From the NCBI GenBank assembly GCA_025774615.1, contig JALGVQ010000157.1:1-6603 (forward strand): a DNA stretch of 6,603 bases, read 5' to 3'. Made by a program: the position numbers and the translations under genes. Within the stretch, counting starts at the first letter, position 1. Each line of letters opens with the position of its first letter. Source of the DNA: a bacterium. GTDB taxonomy: Bacteria > Blakebacterota > Blakebacteria > Blakebacterales > Blakebacteraceae. Positions 1 to 5,366 of the stretch are shown piece after piece. The notes below the pieces were generated by a model. That model did not search any database. It saw nothing but the letters and a program-made list of their open reading frames with translations, and was not told the DNA's origin.

Positions 1-222
1 CCTTCCTCCCACGATCACACCCAGGGCAAGGAGACCGAGCAGTTCACCCACCTGATCCACGTTCACCGGAAGTCGACCGGTTTTCGCCAGGCGACGCAGG
101 ATGAGGAATCCGATCGCAAAGCCAACGAGGTACATCATCCCGTACCAACGGATCGCGAATGGTCCCGGCAGTTCGAGGAGGATGGGATTGATGTTCGGAT
201 AGAGCCAGCCGATCGATTCCAC
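1..222 (-). CDS. lgt: Prolipoprotein diacylglyceryl transferase, N-terminal 74 codons (cut by window edge)
   Basis: Lgt is an inner-membrane enzyme that moves diacylglycerol from phosphatidylglycerol to the lipobox cysteine of prolipoproteins, the first step of lipoprotein maturation. The visible 74 residues begin [18 protein letters not shown], followed by PFAIRWYGMMYLVGF at about 21-35. This matches the Lgt N-terminus, where the WYG(L/M)MYL segment enters the first membrane helix. Hydrophobic stretches lie at about 28-42 and 61-72. The catalytic histidine and arginine regions are beyond the window, so activity cannot be judged. The start is GTG at 222; its G is the last base of the rarA TAG stop, and AAGGAG at 230-235 sits 7 nt upstream, supporting this start. 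The gene is therefore co-transcribed and probably translationally coupled with rarA. Identification is by recalled family pattern, not a search. Confidence 0.93.
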   Translation of the reverse strand, partial: MESIGWLYPNINPILLELPGPFAIRWYGMMYLVGFAIGFLILRRLAKTGRLPVNVDQVGELLGLLALGVIVGGR

Positions 223-1550
223 TACTCCACTCCTTCTGAGCCTGATTTTTCTTCCTGATTCTTCTTCATTATCTCATCCCGGCGACTGCGGAGCCAGTCC
301 AGCCGCTCGGATATCTTTGCCTCGAGTCCCCGCGTATCCGGACGATAGAGCTGCAGATCTGAAAGTTCTTCGGGCAGATAACTCTGCGGCGCGAGGGCAT
401 CGGGAAAGTCGTGATCGTAGAGATACTCCTTCCCGTATCCAAGATCCTTCATCAGTGAAGTCGGGGCATTGCGCATGTGCAGAGGCACCTGCCAGGAAGG
501 ATGCTCCCTGGCTGCCTTGCGGGATTCCTTTTCAGCACGATAGATGGCGTTGCTCTTCGGTGCCACCGCCAGATAAACCACCGCTTCGAAAAGGGCTATC
601 TCACCCTCCGGACTGCCGAGGAAGTGATACGTGTCCCGGGCAGAGAGAGCAATCGAGAGGGCCCGTGGATCTGCCAGACCCACATCCTCAGCCGCCATAC
701 GAACGATCCGTCGTACCACGAAGAGCGGGTCTTCTCCCCCCTCGAGGATCCTGGCCAGCCAGTAGAGGGCACCATCCACATCTGAACCGCGAACAGCCTT
801 GTGCAGCGCGGAGATGAGATTGAAGTGGGATTCACCAGCCCGGTCGTGCCGGCTGGTCTTCTTCGACAGGAGATCGCCTACGAGACCGGCCGTGATCTCT
901 CCGGTGGCAGCGGCAGCGCTCATCTCCAGAACGCCCAGCAGAGTGCGTGCGTCTCCATCGGCCAGCCCGACCAGTACCTCCTCTACCCCCTCTTCCAGCG
1001 CCAGAGGGTTGCCATCGGCACCGGTCACGCCGCGTTCGGCATCGTTCATGGCGCGTCCCAGAAGAACATGCAGGTTCTCTTCAGACAGCGGCTGAAAGGG
1101 AAAGACGGTTGTTCGGGAGAGAAGCGGAGCATTCACCTCGAAAGACGGATTCTCGGTCGTGGAGCCGATCAGAACGATGACGCCCTCTTCCACATGCGGC
1201 AGGAAGGCATCCTGTTGAGCCTTGTTGAAACGGTGGATCTCATCCACGAAGAGGAAGGTGGGGATCCCCTCCACCCACTGGCCCCGCCGTGCCTGCTCCA
1301 CTACTTCCCGTACTTCCTTCACTCCGGAGAGGACCGCCGAAAAACTTTTAAAGGGCGCGCCTACATAGCCGGCCATCAGTCGACCGAGGCTCGTCTTTCC
1401 CGTTCCGGGAGGACCCCACAGGATCATGCTGGGGATCTTCCCCTCCTCGATCAGTCGGCGCAGCGGCATCCCCTCCCCGAGGAGGTGCTCCTGTCCCACG
1501 AATTCATCCAGGGATCGGGGCCGCATCCGGTCGGCAAGGGGTGGATTCAT
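222..1550 (-). CDS. rarA: Replication-associated recombination protein A (RarA/MgsA), AAA+ ATPase
   Basis: RarA (MgsA; Mgs1/WRNIP1 family) is a cytosolic, clamp-loader-like AAA+ ATPase acting at stalled or gapped replication forks. The 442-residue length is normal. Visible motifs are Walker A GPPGTGKT (46-53), Walker B FLFVDE (99-104) followed by [17 protein letters not shown], sensor 1 GSTTENP (129-135), arginine finger LLSR (143-146) and sensor 2 GDAR (199-202). The MgsA C-terminal oligomerisation region follows, with [20 protein letters not shown] at about 247-266 and [21 protein letters not shown] at about 271-291. All ATPase residues look intact. The ATG start overlaps the stop of the upstream DUF4143 ATPase (ATGA, 1547-1550). 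The nearest Shine-Dalgarno-like GGAG lies about 11 nt upstream inside that gene, so translation may depend on coupling. The stop overlaps the lgt start. No separate promoter is evident, which makes the upstream operator region the likely control point. Confidence 0.97.
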   Translation of the reverse strand: MNPPLADRMRPRSLDEFVGQEHLLGEGMPLRRLIEEGKIPSMILWGPPGTGKTSLGRLMAGYVGAPFKSFSAVLSGVKEVREVVEQARRGQWVEGIPTFLFVDEIHRFNKAQQDAFLPHVEEGVIVLIGSTTENPSFEVNAPLLSRTTVFPFQPLSEENLHVLLGRAMNDAERGVTGADGNPLALEEGVEEVLVGLADGDARTLLGVLEMSAAAATGEITAGLVGDLLSKKTSRHDRAGESHFNLISALHKAVRGSDVDGALYWLARILEGGEDPLFVVRRIVRMAAEDVGLADPRALSIALSARDTYHFLGSPEGEIALFEAVVYLAVAPKSNAIYRAEKESRKAAREHPSWQVPLHMRNAPTSLMKDLGYGKEYLYDHDFPDALAPQSYLPEELSDLQLYRPDTRGLEAKISERLDWLRSRRDEIMKKNQEEKSGSEGVE

Positions 1551-2746
1551 CGGTCGAGCAACTCCGGCAGAGAAAGCAGCAGGAAATCGTTCAATGGAAG
1601 AGCATCATCACTTACGAGGATGGCGCGGCTTTCAGGATATCGCGATAAAAACGTCTTCATCCCTGATATTCCCGATTCTCTCACCCTCCCGCTTTTCACC
1701 TCGATCGCCGTGATACTCTCATTACTTCTGATCACGAAGTCCACTTCCCGATTGTTCTCACGCCAGTAATGGATCTCACAGTCGTGTATCATGGCTTCAT
1801 TGATAAGGTGCGCTCCAACCGCGGATTCCACCAGACGCCACCTGTATTCCCGGTCCGAGATCGACTCACTGAAGGTTTTCGCCGTAGACGCCGTCATCAG
1901 GGCAGTGTTCCACACCTGGAGTTTCGGGCTCGAGGCTCTCTTCCTCACGATACGTCCGGAGTACTTCTCGAGTCCGGCCAGAAAGCCGGCGCTGTTCAGC
2001 AGATTGAGATAGTGGGCCAATGTAGTTGTATTGCCTGCATCATGCAGCTGACCGAGCATCTTTGTGTAGGACATGACCTGACCCGAATATGCACAGCCAA
2101 GATCATACAGGCGTCGCAACATGACCGGCTTGTTTATCTGTGTGAGGAGCAGAACATCGCGGGAGATCGTTGTTTCGATGATCGAATCGCGAAGGTATTG
2201 CCGCCATCGATCCTCATCCTCGATCAATGACGCTGCCCCCGGATACCCTCCAAAGTGAAGAAACCGGTCAAGATCCCATCCGAAAGCATCCCGTATCTCT
2301 CTGAATGACCAGTGCGGGACTCTGATCATTTCGAAACGACCAGCCAGAGTCTCGGCGATTCCTTTTTGCACCAGGAGTGGTGAAGATCCCAGGAGGATCA
2401 CTCTCATATCCCGTTTGTGATACGTATCGGCATCCCAGAGTGCCTTAACCGCAGAGCTCCAGTCAGGGATTTTATGGATTTCATCCAGGATGAGAAGCAC
2501 CGGTATGTTCTCCCGCCCACCGGCAAGCTTCAATCGTGCTGTTTCCCATTGCTGTTCAATCCAGGCTGTGTCCTCTATGGCCGGGGCATCCGCCGAGGCA
2601 TAATGCGTCGGATGGGTAATCCGGTCCATGAGCTGTTGTACCAGGGTGGTCTTACCGACCTGTCGTGGACCGAACAGCACCTGCATGAACCGCCGTGGTT
2701 CATCGATTCGCCGATGCAGTGTTTCCAGATGAGGTCGTGAATACAC
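1547..2746 (-). CDS. AAA_14 / DUF4143 (COG1373-type) ATPase with PD-(D/E)XK-like C-terminus
   Basis: This 399-residue protein belongs to the widespread but poorly understood AAA_14-DUF4143 family; its cellular role is not known. The N-terminus has the family opening (RRFMQVLFGPRQVGKTTL), with Walker A GPRQVGKTT at 26-34. Walker B LLILDEIHKIPDW is at 84-96 (D88, E89) and a sensor-1-like ILLGSS at 117-122. A winged-helix-like stretch lies around 220-260. The DUF4143 C-terminus has LVESAVGAHLINE (305-317), YWRENNREVDFVI (327-339) and AIEVKSG (347-353). E307, D336, E349 and K351 are spaced like a PD-(D/E)XK nuclease core. The start is GTG at 2746: it is the only start before an in-frame stop at 2750-2752, and GAGG at 2753-2756 lies 6 nt upstream. 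The stop overlaps the rarA ATG. It has its own terminator-insulated, operator-bearing promoter, suggesting an acquired, self-contained unit. Confidence 0.9.
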   Translation of the reverse strand: MYSRPHLETLHRRIDEPRRFMQVLFGPRQVGKTTLVQQLMDRITHPTHYASADAPAIEDTAWIEQQWETARLKLAGGRENIPVLLILDEIHKIPDWSSAVKALWDADTYHKRDMRVILLGSSPLLVQKGIAETLAGRFEMIRVPHWSFREIRDAFGWDLDRFLHFGGYPGAASLIEDEDRWRQYLRDSIIETTISRDVLLLTQINKPVMLRRLYDLGCAYSGQVMSYTKMLGQLHDAGNTTTLAHYLNLLNSAGFLAGLEKYSGRIVRKRASSPKLQVWNTALMTASTAKTFSESISDREYRWRLVESAVGAHLINEAMIHDCEIHYWRENNREVDFVIRSNESITAIEVKSGRVRESGISGMKTFLSRYPESRAILVSDDALPLNDFLLLSLPELLDR

Positions 2747-2752
2747 GTGCTA

Positions 2753-2756
2753 CCTC
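2753..2756 (-). promoter_or_regulatory. Ribosome binding site of the DUF4143 ATPase
   Basis: GAGG lies 6 nt before the GTG at 2746 and fixes that start, because an in-frame TAG (2750-2752) rules out anything further upstream. The site overlaps the edge of repeat copy A, so folding of that repeat in the mRNA could affect access to it (inference). Confidence 0.6.
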
Positions 2757-2794
2757 GTGGCAGGGAGCCTGGCGATTATTCAGACAGATTCCTA
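2755..2794. repeat. Dispersed intergenic repeat, copy A (short form)
   Basis: On the plus strand this copy reads TCGTGGCAGGG, AGCCTG, five bases, then TATTCAGACAGATTCCTA. The same blocks in the same order and orientation occur at 5300-5366 (copy B), with one mismatch in the last 18-base block, 7 extra bases after the first block and a longer central spacer. GGAGCCTG (2764-2771 region) and CAGATTCC near the other end can pair imperfectly, so this looks like a degenerate hairpin. It makes up most of the 5' untranslated leader of the DUF4143 ATPase gene. I do not recognise a named repeat family. Confidence 0.7.
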
Positions 2795-2797
2795 TTT

Positions 2798-2837
2798 TAC
2801 TCAATACTTTGAGTAATAATACTCAATACATTGAGTA
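2798..2837. promoter_or_regulatory. Tandem palindromic operators: four alternating 7-bp half-sites at 11-bp spacing
   Basis: Two near-identical 18-bp palindromes, TACTCAA-TACT-TTGAGTA (2798-2815) and TACTCAA-TACA-TTGAGTA (2820-2837), are separated by ATAA. The half-sites begin at 2798, 2809, 2820 and 2831, exactly 11 bp apart, with 4-bp spacers, so every half-site falls on nearly the same face of the helix. The palindrome centres are 22 bp apart. The right palindrome fills the -35/-10 spacer of the minus-strand promoter, and the left one covers the presumed transcription start. This is the layout of a cooperatively bound repressor. The binding protein is unknown, and no regulator gene is seen nearby. 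Confidence 0.85.
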
Positions 2838-2843
2838 TGTCAA
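2816..2843 (-). promoter_or_regulatory. Sigma-70-type promoter of the DUF4143-rarA-lgt operon
   Basis: On the minus strand a perfect -35 TTGACA (2838-2843) is followed, after a 16-bp spacer, by a -10 TATTAT (2816-2821, 5 of 6 consensus bases). The start of transcription would fall near 2809, giving a leader of about 63 nt to the GTG at 2746. The spacer is almost exactly one operator palindrome. No other convincing promoter was seen for the three downstream genes, but internal promoters within the ATPase gene cannot be excluded. Confidence 0.75.
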
Positions 2844-2850
2844 GTCATGG

Positions 2851-2885
2851 AAAGAAAAAACCCCACCGGTTTCAACCGACGAGGT
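2851..2885 (-). terminator. Intrinsic terminator of the M23 peptidase gene
   Basis: Read on the minus strand, ACCTCGTCGGT, loop TGAA and ACCGGTGGGGT form an 11-bp stem (three G-U pairs) that runs directly into a T tract at 2855-2859 continuing as CTTT. It begins 36 nt after the peptidase stop and ends 8 bp before the -35 box of the next promoter. It therefore insulates the DUF4143 operon from read-through. Confidence 0.8.
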
Positions 2886-2920
2886 ATGCGGTTACCACGT
2901 ACTGGATGCGGGTAGTGACC

Positions 2921-3913
2921 TTACTTCTTTATGCCCAGCGCCTGGTCTGTCCGGTCATCGTGATAATACCAATACGGATTGATCTCGCGCCCGTCCTCGA
3001 TCACGGCATAGTGGAGGTGGTATCCGCTCGATTTACCCGTTTTGCCCACATAGCCGATCACATCTCCCCGCTTCACCCGGGCACGTGTTCCTGTCACTCG
3101 CGGGTGCAGACCATCAAGATGGCCGTAGAAGGTCTGTAGGCCACTCGCGTGTTCGATCCGAACAAAGTTCCCGAACCCGTATCGACTGGTTGTTGTCACA
3201 TCACCACGTCTGTCGATGACTATCCCGTCAGCAGTAGCCCGGACCGGCGTCCCCTGCGCGGCTGCCCAGTCGTTGCCGTAGTGGAACGCGCGCCTGCTCG
3301 GATCGAGAGGGTCATCCCTCATGGAGAACGCCGAACTCATGCGTGTCCGGTAGAGGGTACGGTCGATAGGCACGATGCTCGGGAATCCGAGGAGGTACTC
3401 CTCCGATTCCGCGAATCTGGCGTCGATCTCCAGCAGTGACTCGATCTCCAGCTTCATCTCGCGGCTGAGTTGATTGAGCCGTGACTGCGTATCCCTGGCT
3501 AGAGCCCCCATGTTGCCGGTGATAAAGAGCAGTTCACCGTCGAAGTCACGGTAATTTCCACCGACACCTGCTTTCCGGATCTCATCGGCGAGCGGTTCCA
3601 TCTCGGCCATCAGCCGGAGTACTTCGTCCCGCTCGGCGATCACGTCCATCTGTGCCGAGATGTTGGTGACTGCCTGGTTCATATCTTCGAGTTGAGTACG
3701 GAGGACCTGGTTCTCCCGCTGAAGCCGCAGATAACCGACCTGGTCGATGAGAGAGGAACCGTAGGTCACCGCCATGGCGACGAAGAGGACAGCAAGGAAG
3801 AGCGTTCCGGCCAGTGAACTGATGATCCCGGTACCCGAAAGCCGGATTTCCCTCACACCACGGGCTTCGTTCCCGCGAGGGACAACCAGCAGTGAGAATC
3901 CCTTCCGTTTCAT
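2921..3913 (-). CDS. Membrane-anchored M23 (LytM/DD-endopeptidase-type) peptidase
   Basis: Likely cell-wall remodelling peptidase or LytM-type activator, acting in the periplasm on peptidoglycan cross-links. Counting from the ATG at 3913 (330 residues), a short cytoplasmic KRKGFSLLVVPRG segment is followed by one membrane helix at about 29-51. A coiled-coil-rich stalk spans about 56-110 and 138-175, and the M23 domain about 190-317. The zinc and catalytic residues look intact: H211 and D215 in HYGND, H265 in YGHL, and H299 and H301 in HLH. It is an active-type enzyme by motif, unlike degenerate EnvC/NlpD activators. The frame stays open to GTG at 3919 and TTG at 3916. GGAG at 3924-3927 is 10 nt from the ATG, 7 from TTG and 4 from GTG, so the start is uncertain by two codons; ATG matches family N-termini best. 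It has its own promoter and a strong terminator, so it appears monocistronic. Confidence 0.93.
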   Translation of the reverse strand: MKRKGFSLLVVPRGNEARGVREIRLSGTGIISSLAGTLFLAVLFVAMAVTYGSSLIDQVGYLRLQRENQVLRTQLEDMNQAVTNISAQMDVIAERDEVLRLMAEMEPLADEIRKAGVGGNYRDFDGELLFITGNMGALARDTQSRLNQLSREMKLEIESLLEIDARFAESEEYLLGFPSIVPIDRTLYRTRMSSAFSMRDDPLDPSRRAFHYGNDWAAAQGTPVRATADGIVIDRRGDVTTTSRYGFGNFVRIEHASGLQTFYGHLDGLHPRVTGTRARVKRGDVIGYVGKTGKSSGYHLHYAVIEDGREINPYWYYHDDRTDQALGIKK

Positions 3914-3991
3914 CAACACATTGCTCCAGGCAGCAGCTTGACCAACTTCAGAGGGCAGACGCCCCCAACAATGTCATTTTTCAACATGTGG

Positions 3992-4020
3992 AGAATAGGT
4001 GTACGGTGTCCGGAGGTCAA
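3992..4020 (-). promoter_or_regulatory. Sigma-70-type promoter of the M23 peptidase gene
   Basis: The minus strand carries TTGACC (4015-4020), a 17-bp spacer and TATTCT (3992-3997). The start of transcription would be near 3985, giving a leader of about 70 nt. The remainder of this 172-bp gap holds a short inverted repeat, GTTTCA/TGAAAC (4034-4039 and 4059-4064). No T-tailed hairpin follows the sigma gene, so some read-through from it is possible. Confidence 0.6.
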
Positions 4021-4085
4021 GACTCAGATGGGAGTTTCAACACCGGCTGAAATCCACGTGAAACAACTATGATCGGGTATGTCGT

Positions 4086-4943
4086 TTACTGGGTATAGGG
4101 CGAAAGCGCCCTCGACCTCGAACTATGCCTGAGCCGGCGGATCGCTTTCTCCTTGATCTGCCTGACCCGCTCCCTGGTAAGACCGAACCTGGTGCCGATC
4201 TGCTCCAGCGTCATCGGCTTCTCGCGTCCTATTCCGAAATAGAGCCGGATGACTTCAGCCTCACGATCCGTGAGGGTGGAGAGAGCCTTCACGACTTCCT
4301 TCTGGAGAGCTTCGTCGAAGAGATCCTCATCGGGAGGAGCCTGGACCTCATCCTCGAGAACGTCGAGCAGGCGGTTGTCCTCACCCTCCTGGAAAGGAGC
4401 GTCGAGGCTCAGATGCCGGCTTGAGATCTTGAGGGTGTCGGTCACCTCGTTCGAACTCATGTCGAGCCGCTCGGCGATCTCATCGGCCGAGGGTTCGCGG
4501 CCGTAGTTCTGTTCCAGATCGGAAGAGACCTTACCGATCTTGTGCAGAGCGCCGACCCGGTTCAGCGGGAGACGAACGATACGGGACTGTTCAGCCAGTG
4601 CCTGGAGGATGGCCTGTCGGATCCACCACACGGCGTATGAGATGAATTTGAATCCCTTGGTCTCATCGAAACGCTTGGCAGCCTTGATGAGCCCGAGATT
4701 TCCTTCGTTGATGAGATCACCCAGGGAGAGTCCCTGATTCTGGTACTGCTTGGCCACGCTGACGACAAACCGGAGGTTCGCCTGAACGAGTTTGTTCAGA
4801 GCGTCCTGGTCATCCTGCTTGACCAGCTTGGCAAGACGTACCTCTTCCTTGGCATCGATGAGGTCGACTTCACCGATCTCCTGGAGGTACTTGTCGAGAG
4901 ACTGATCTTCTCGTGTGTACGGTTTCTTCGTCAACTTCGCCAA
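4086..4943 (-). CDS. rpoD: Primary sigma factor, short FCB/Bacteroidota-type RpoD
   Basis: This is the sigma-70 family subunit that directs RNA polymerase to housekeeping promoters. Its 285 residues are typical of the compact primary sigma of Bacteroidota and relatives; region 1.1 is absent. Region 1.2 is at about 14-45 ([16 protein letters not shown]). Region 2 is at about 48-126, including the near-invariant [19 protein letters not shown] and the -10 melting/recognition segment [20 protein letters not shown]. Region 3 lies at about 127-205, and region 4 at about 215-280 with the -35-binding helix-turn-helix [20 protein letters not shown] (245-264). The start is TTG at 4943: an in-frame TAG just upstream leaves no earlier choice and no ATG or GTG occurs in the first part of the reading frame. 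AGGAG at 4955-4959 is 11 nt away, longer than usual. It is expressed from its own promoter with a leader of about 120 nt. Assignment as the primary rather than an alternative sigma rests on motif conservation. Confidence 0.95.
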   Translation of the reverse strand: MAKLTKKPYTREDQSLDKYLQEIGEVDLIDAKEEVRLAKLVKQDDQDALNKLVQANLRFVVSVAKQYQNQGLSLGDLINEGNLGLIKAAKRFDETKGFKFISYAVWWIRQAILQALAEQSRIVRLPLNRVGALHKIGKVSSDLEQNYGREPSADEIAERLDMSSNEVTDTLKISSRHLSLDAPFQEGEDNRLLDVLEDEVQAPPDEDLFDEALQKEVVKALSTLTDREAEVIRLYFGIGREKPMTLEQIGTRFGLTRERVRQIKEKAIRRLRHSSRSRALSPYTQ

Positions 4944-4954
4944 AGCGTTCTATA

Positions 4955-4959
4955 CTCCT
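4955..4959 (-). promoter_or_regulatory. Ribosome binding site deciding the TTG start of the sigma gene
   Basis: AGGAG precedes the TTG at 4943 with an 11-nt spacer. With a TAG in frame at 4947-4949, it supports the rare TTG start. Long spacing plus TTG predicts modest initiation efficiency for an abundant protein (inference). Confidence 0.6.
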
Positions 4960-5070
4960 GATGGTTCATATATTTGACACCGAGGGAGAACCCGTCCTCG
5001 CGTCGTTGTAGGGAATCCCAACTCAACAGAACTGGTACCCAAGGAGGGCAGAGAAGGATTCAAGCCCGGT

Positions 5071-5099
5071 AGTATCAGCTTAAAAGGAGATACTGTCAA
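5071..5099 (-). promoter_or_regulatory. Sigma-70-type promoter of the sigma factor gene
   Basis: A perfect -35 TTGACA (5094-5099), a 17-bp spacer and the -10 GATACT (5071-5076, 4 of 6 consensus) lie on the minus strand. The start would be near 5064, giving a leader of about 120 nt. An AT-rich imperfect palindrome (GAAGcAATT-cc-AATTtCTTC, 5108-5127) sits just upstream of the -35, where an UP element or activator/repressor site would lie. Within the leader, CGAGG/CCTCG (4981-4985 and 4996-5000) can form a small hairpin. Confidence 0.65.
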
Positions 5100-5165
5100 C
5101 AAGAAGTGAAGCAATTCCAATTTCTTCAGCCCGACCCTATCACATCCCTCTGTACCATGTAAATG

Positions 5166-5201
5166 GAAAGCTGCACCCGACTCCAGCCGGGTGCAGTTTC
5201 C
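5166..5201. terminator. GC-rich hairpin, probable terminator of the capA-like gene
   Basis: CTGCACCCG (5171-5179), an 8-base loop and CGGGTGCAG (5188-5196) form a perfect 9-bp stem. It is flanked by GGAAA on one side and TTTCC on the other, which extend the pairing with a one-base bulge. Read on the minus strand, the stem is followed by CTTTCCATTTAC, a short T-rich tail. It lies between the capA-like gene and the sigma promoter, where a terminator is expected. The T run is weak, so termination may be inefficient; its symmetry would allow function on both strands. Confidence 0.6.
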
Positions 5202-5299
5202 ACGCTTGCTGCTTGCTGCGGGAGCAGCATCGATCTTGCTACTCCCTACAACTGTAAGACGCCATTTCTTCGTGAAAGTTTACAGAGGAAGTGTCTGTT

Positions 5300-5366
5300 T
5301 CGTGGCAGGGCACCAGGAGCCTGTCGGTGAAACTGTTAAAACGAAAGCTATTCAGACAGGTTCCTA
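5300..5366. repeat. Dispersed intergenic repeat, copy B (long form)
   Basis: On the plus strand the blocks are TCGTGGCAGGG, CACCAGG, AGCCTG, a 25-base spacer, then TATTCAGACAGGTTCCTA. Apart from the 7-base insert, the longer spacer and one mismatch, they match copy A at 2755-2794. AGGAGCCTGTC (5314-5324) and GACAGGTTCCT (5355-5365) form an 11-bp inverted repeat with a single G-U pair on the plus strand. The last three bases (5364-5366) are the TAG stop codon of the capA-like gene, so the element abuts and closes that reading frame. The rest of the 5202-5299 stretch contains only a small TGCTGC/GCAGCA hairpin (about 5215-5230) and nothing I can identify as coding. Confidence 0.75.

Noticed and set aside
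1080-1096. TTCAGACAGCGGCTG inside rarA as a third copy of the dispersed repeat
   Set aside because: Only the short TTCAGACAG core matches. The TCGTGGCAGGG block is absent and the stretch is conserved coding sequence.
801-1769. Plus-strand open frame of 322 codons antisense to rarA and the DUF4143 gene
   Set aside because: It is a shadow of two strongly supported minus-strand genes. The translation is low in recognisable motifs, rich in H, S, R and Q, and spans the boundary of two unrelated genes.
5166-5201. Hairpin as an operator for the sigma promoter
   Set aside because: It lies about 70 bp upstream of the -35, has GC-rich stem and A/T flanks typical of a terminator, and is placed just after the capA-like transcription unit.
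2755-5366. Composite transposon bounded by the two repeats
   Set aside because: No transposase lies between them, no target-site duplications are visible, and the enclosed genes (primary sigma, M23 peptidase) are core functions.
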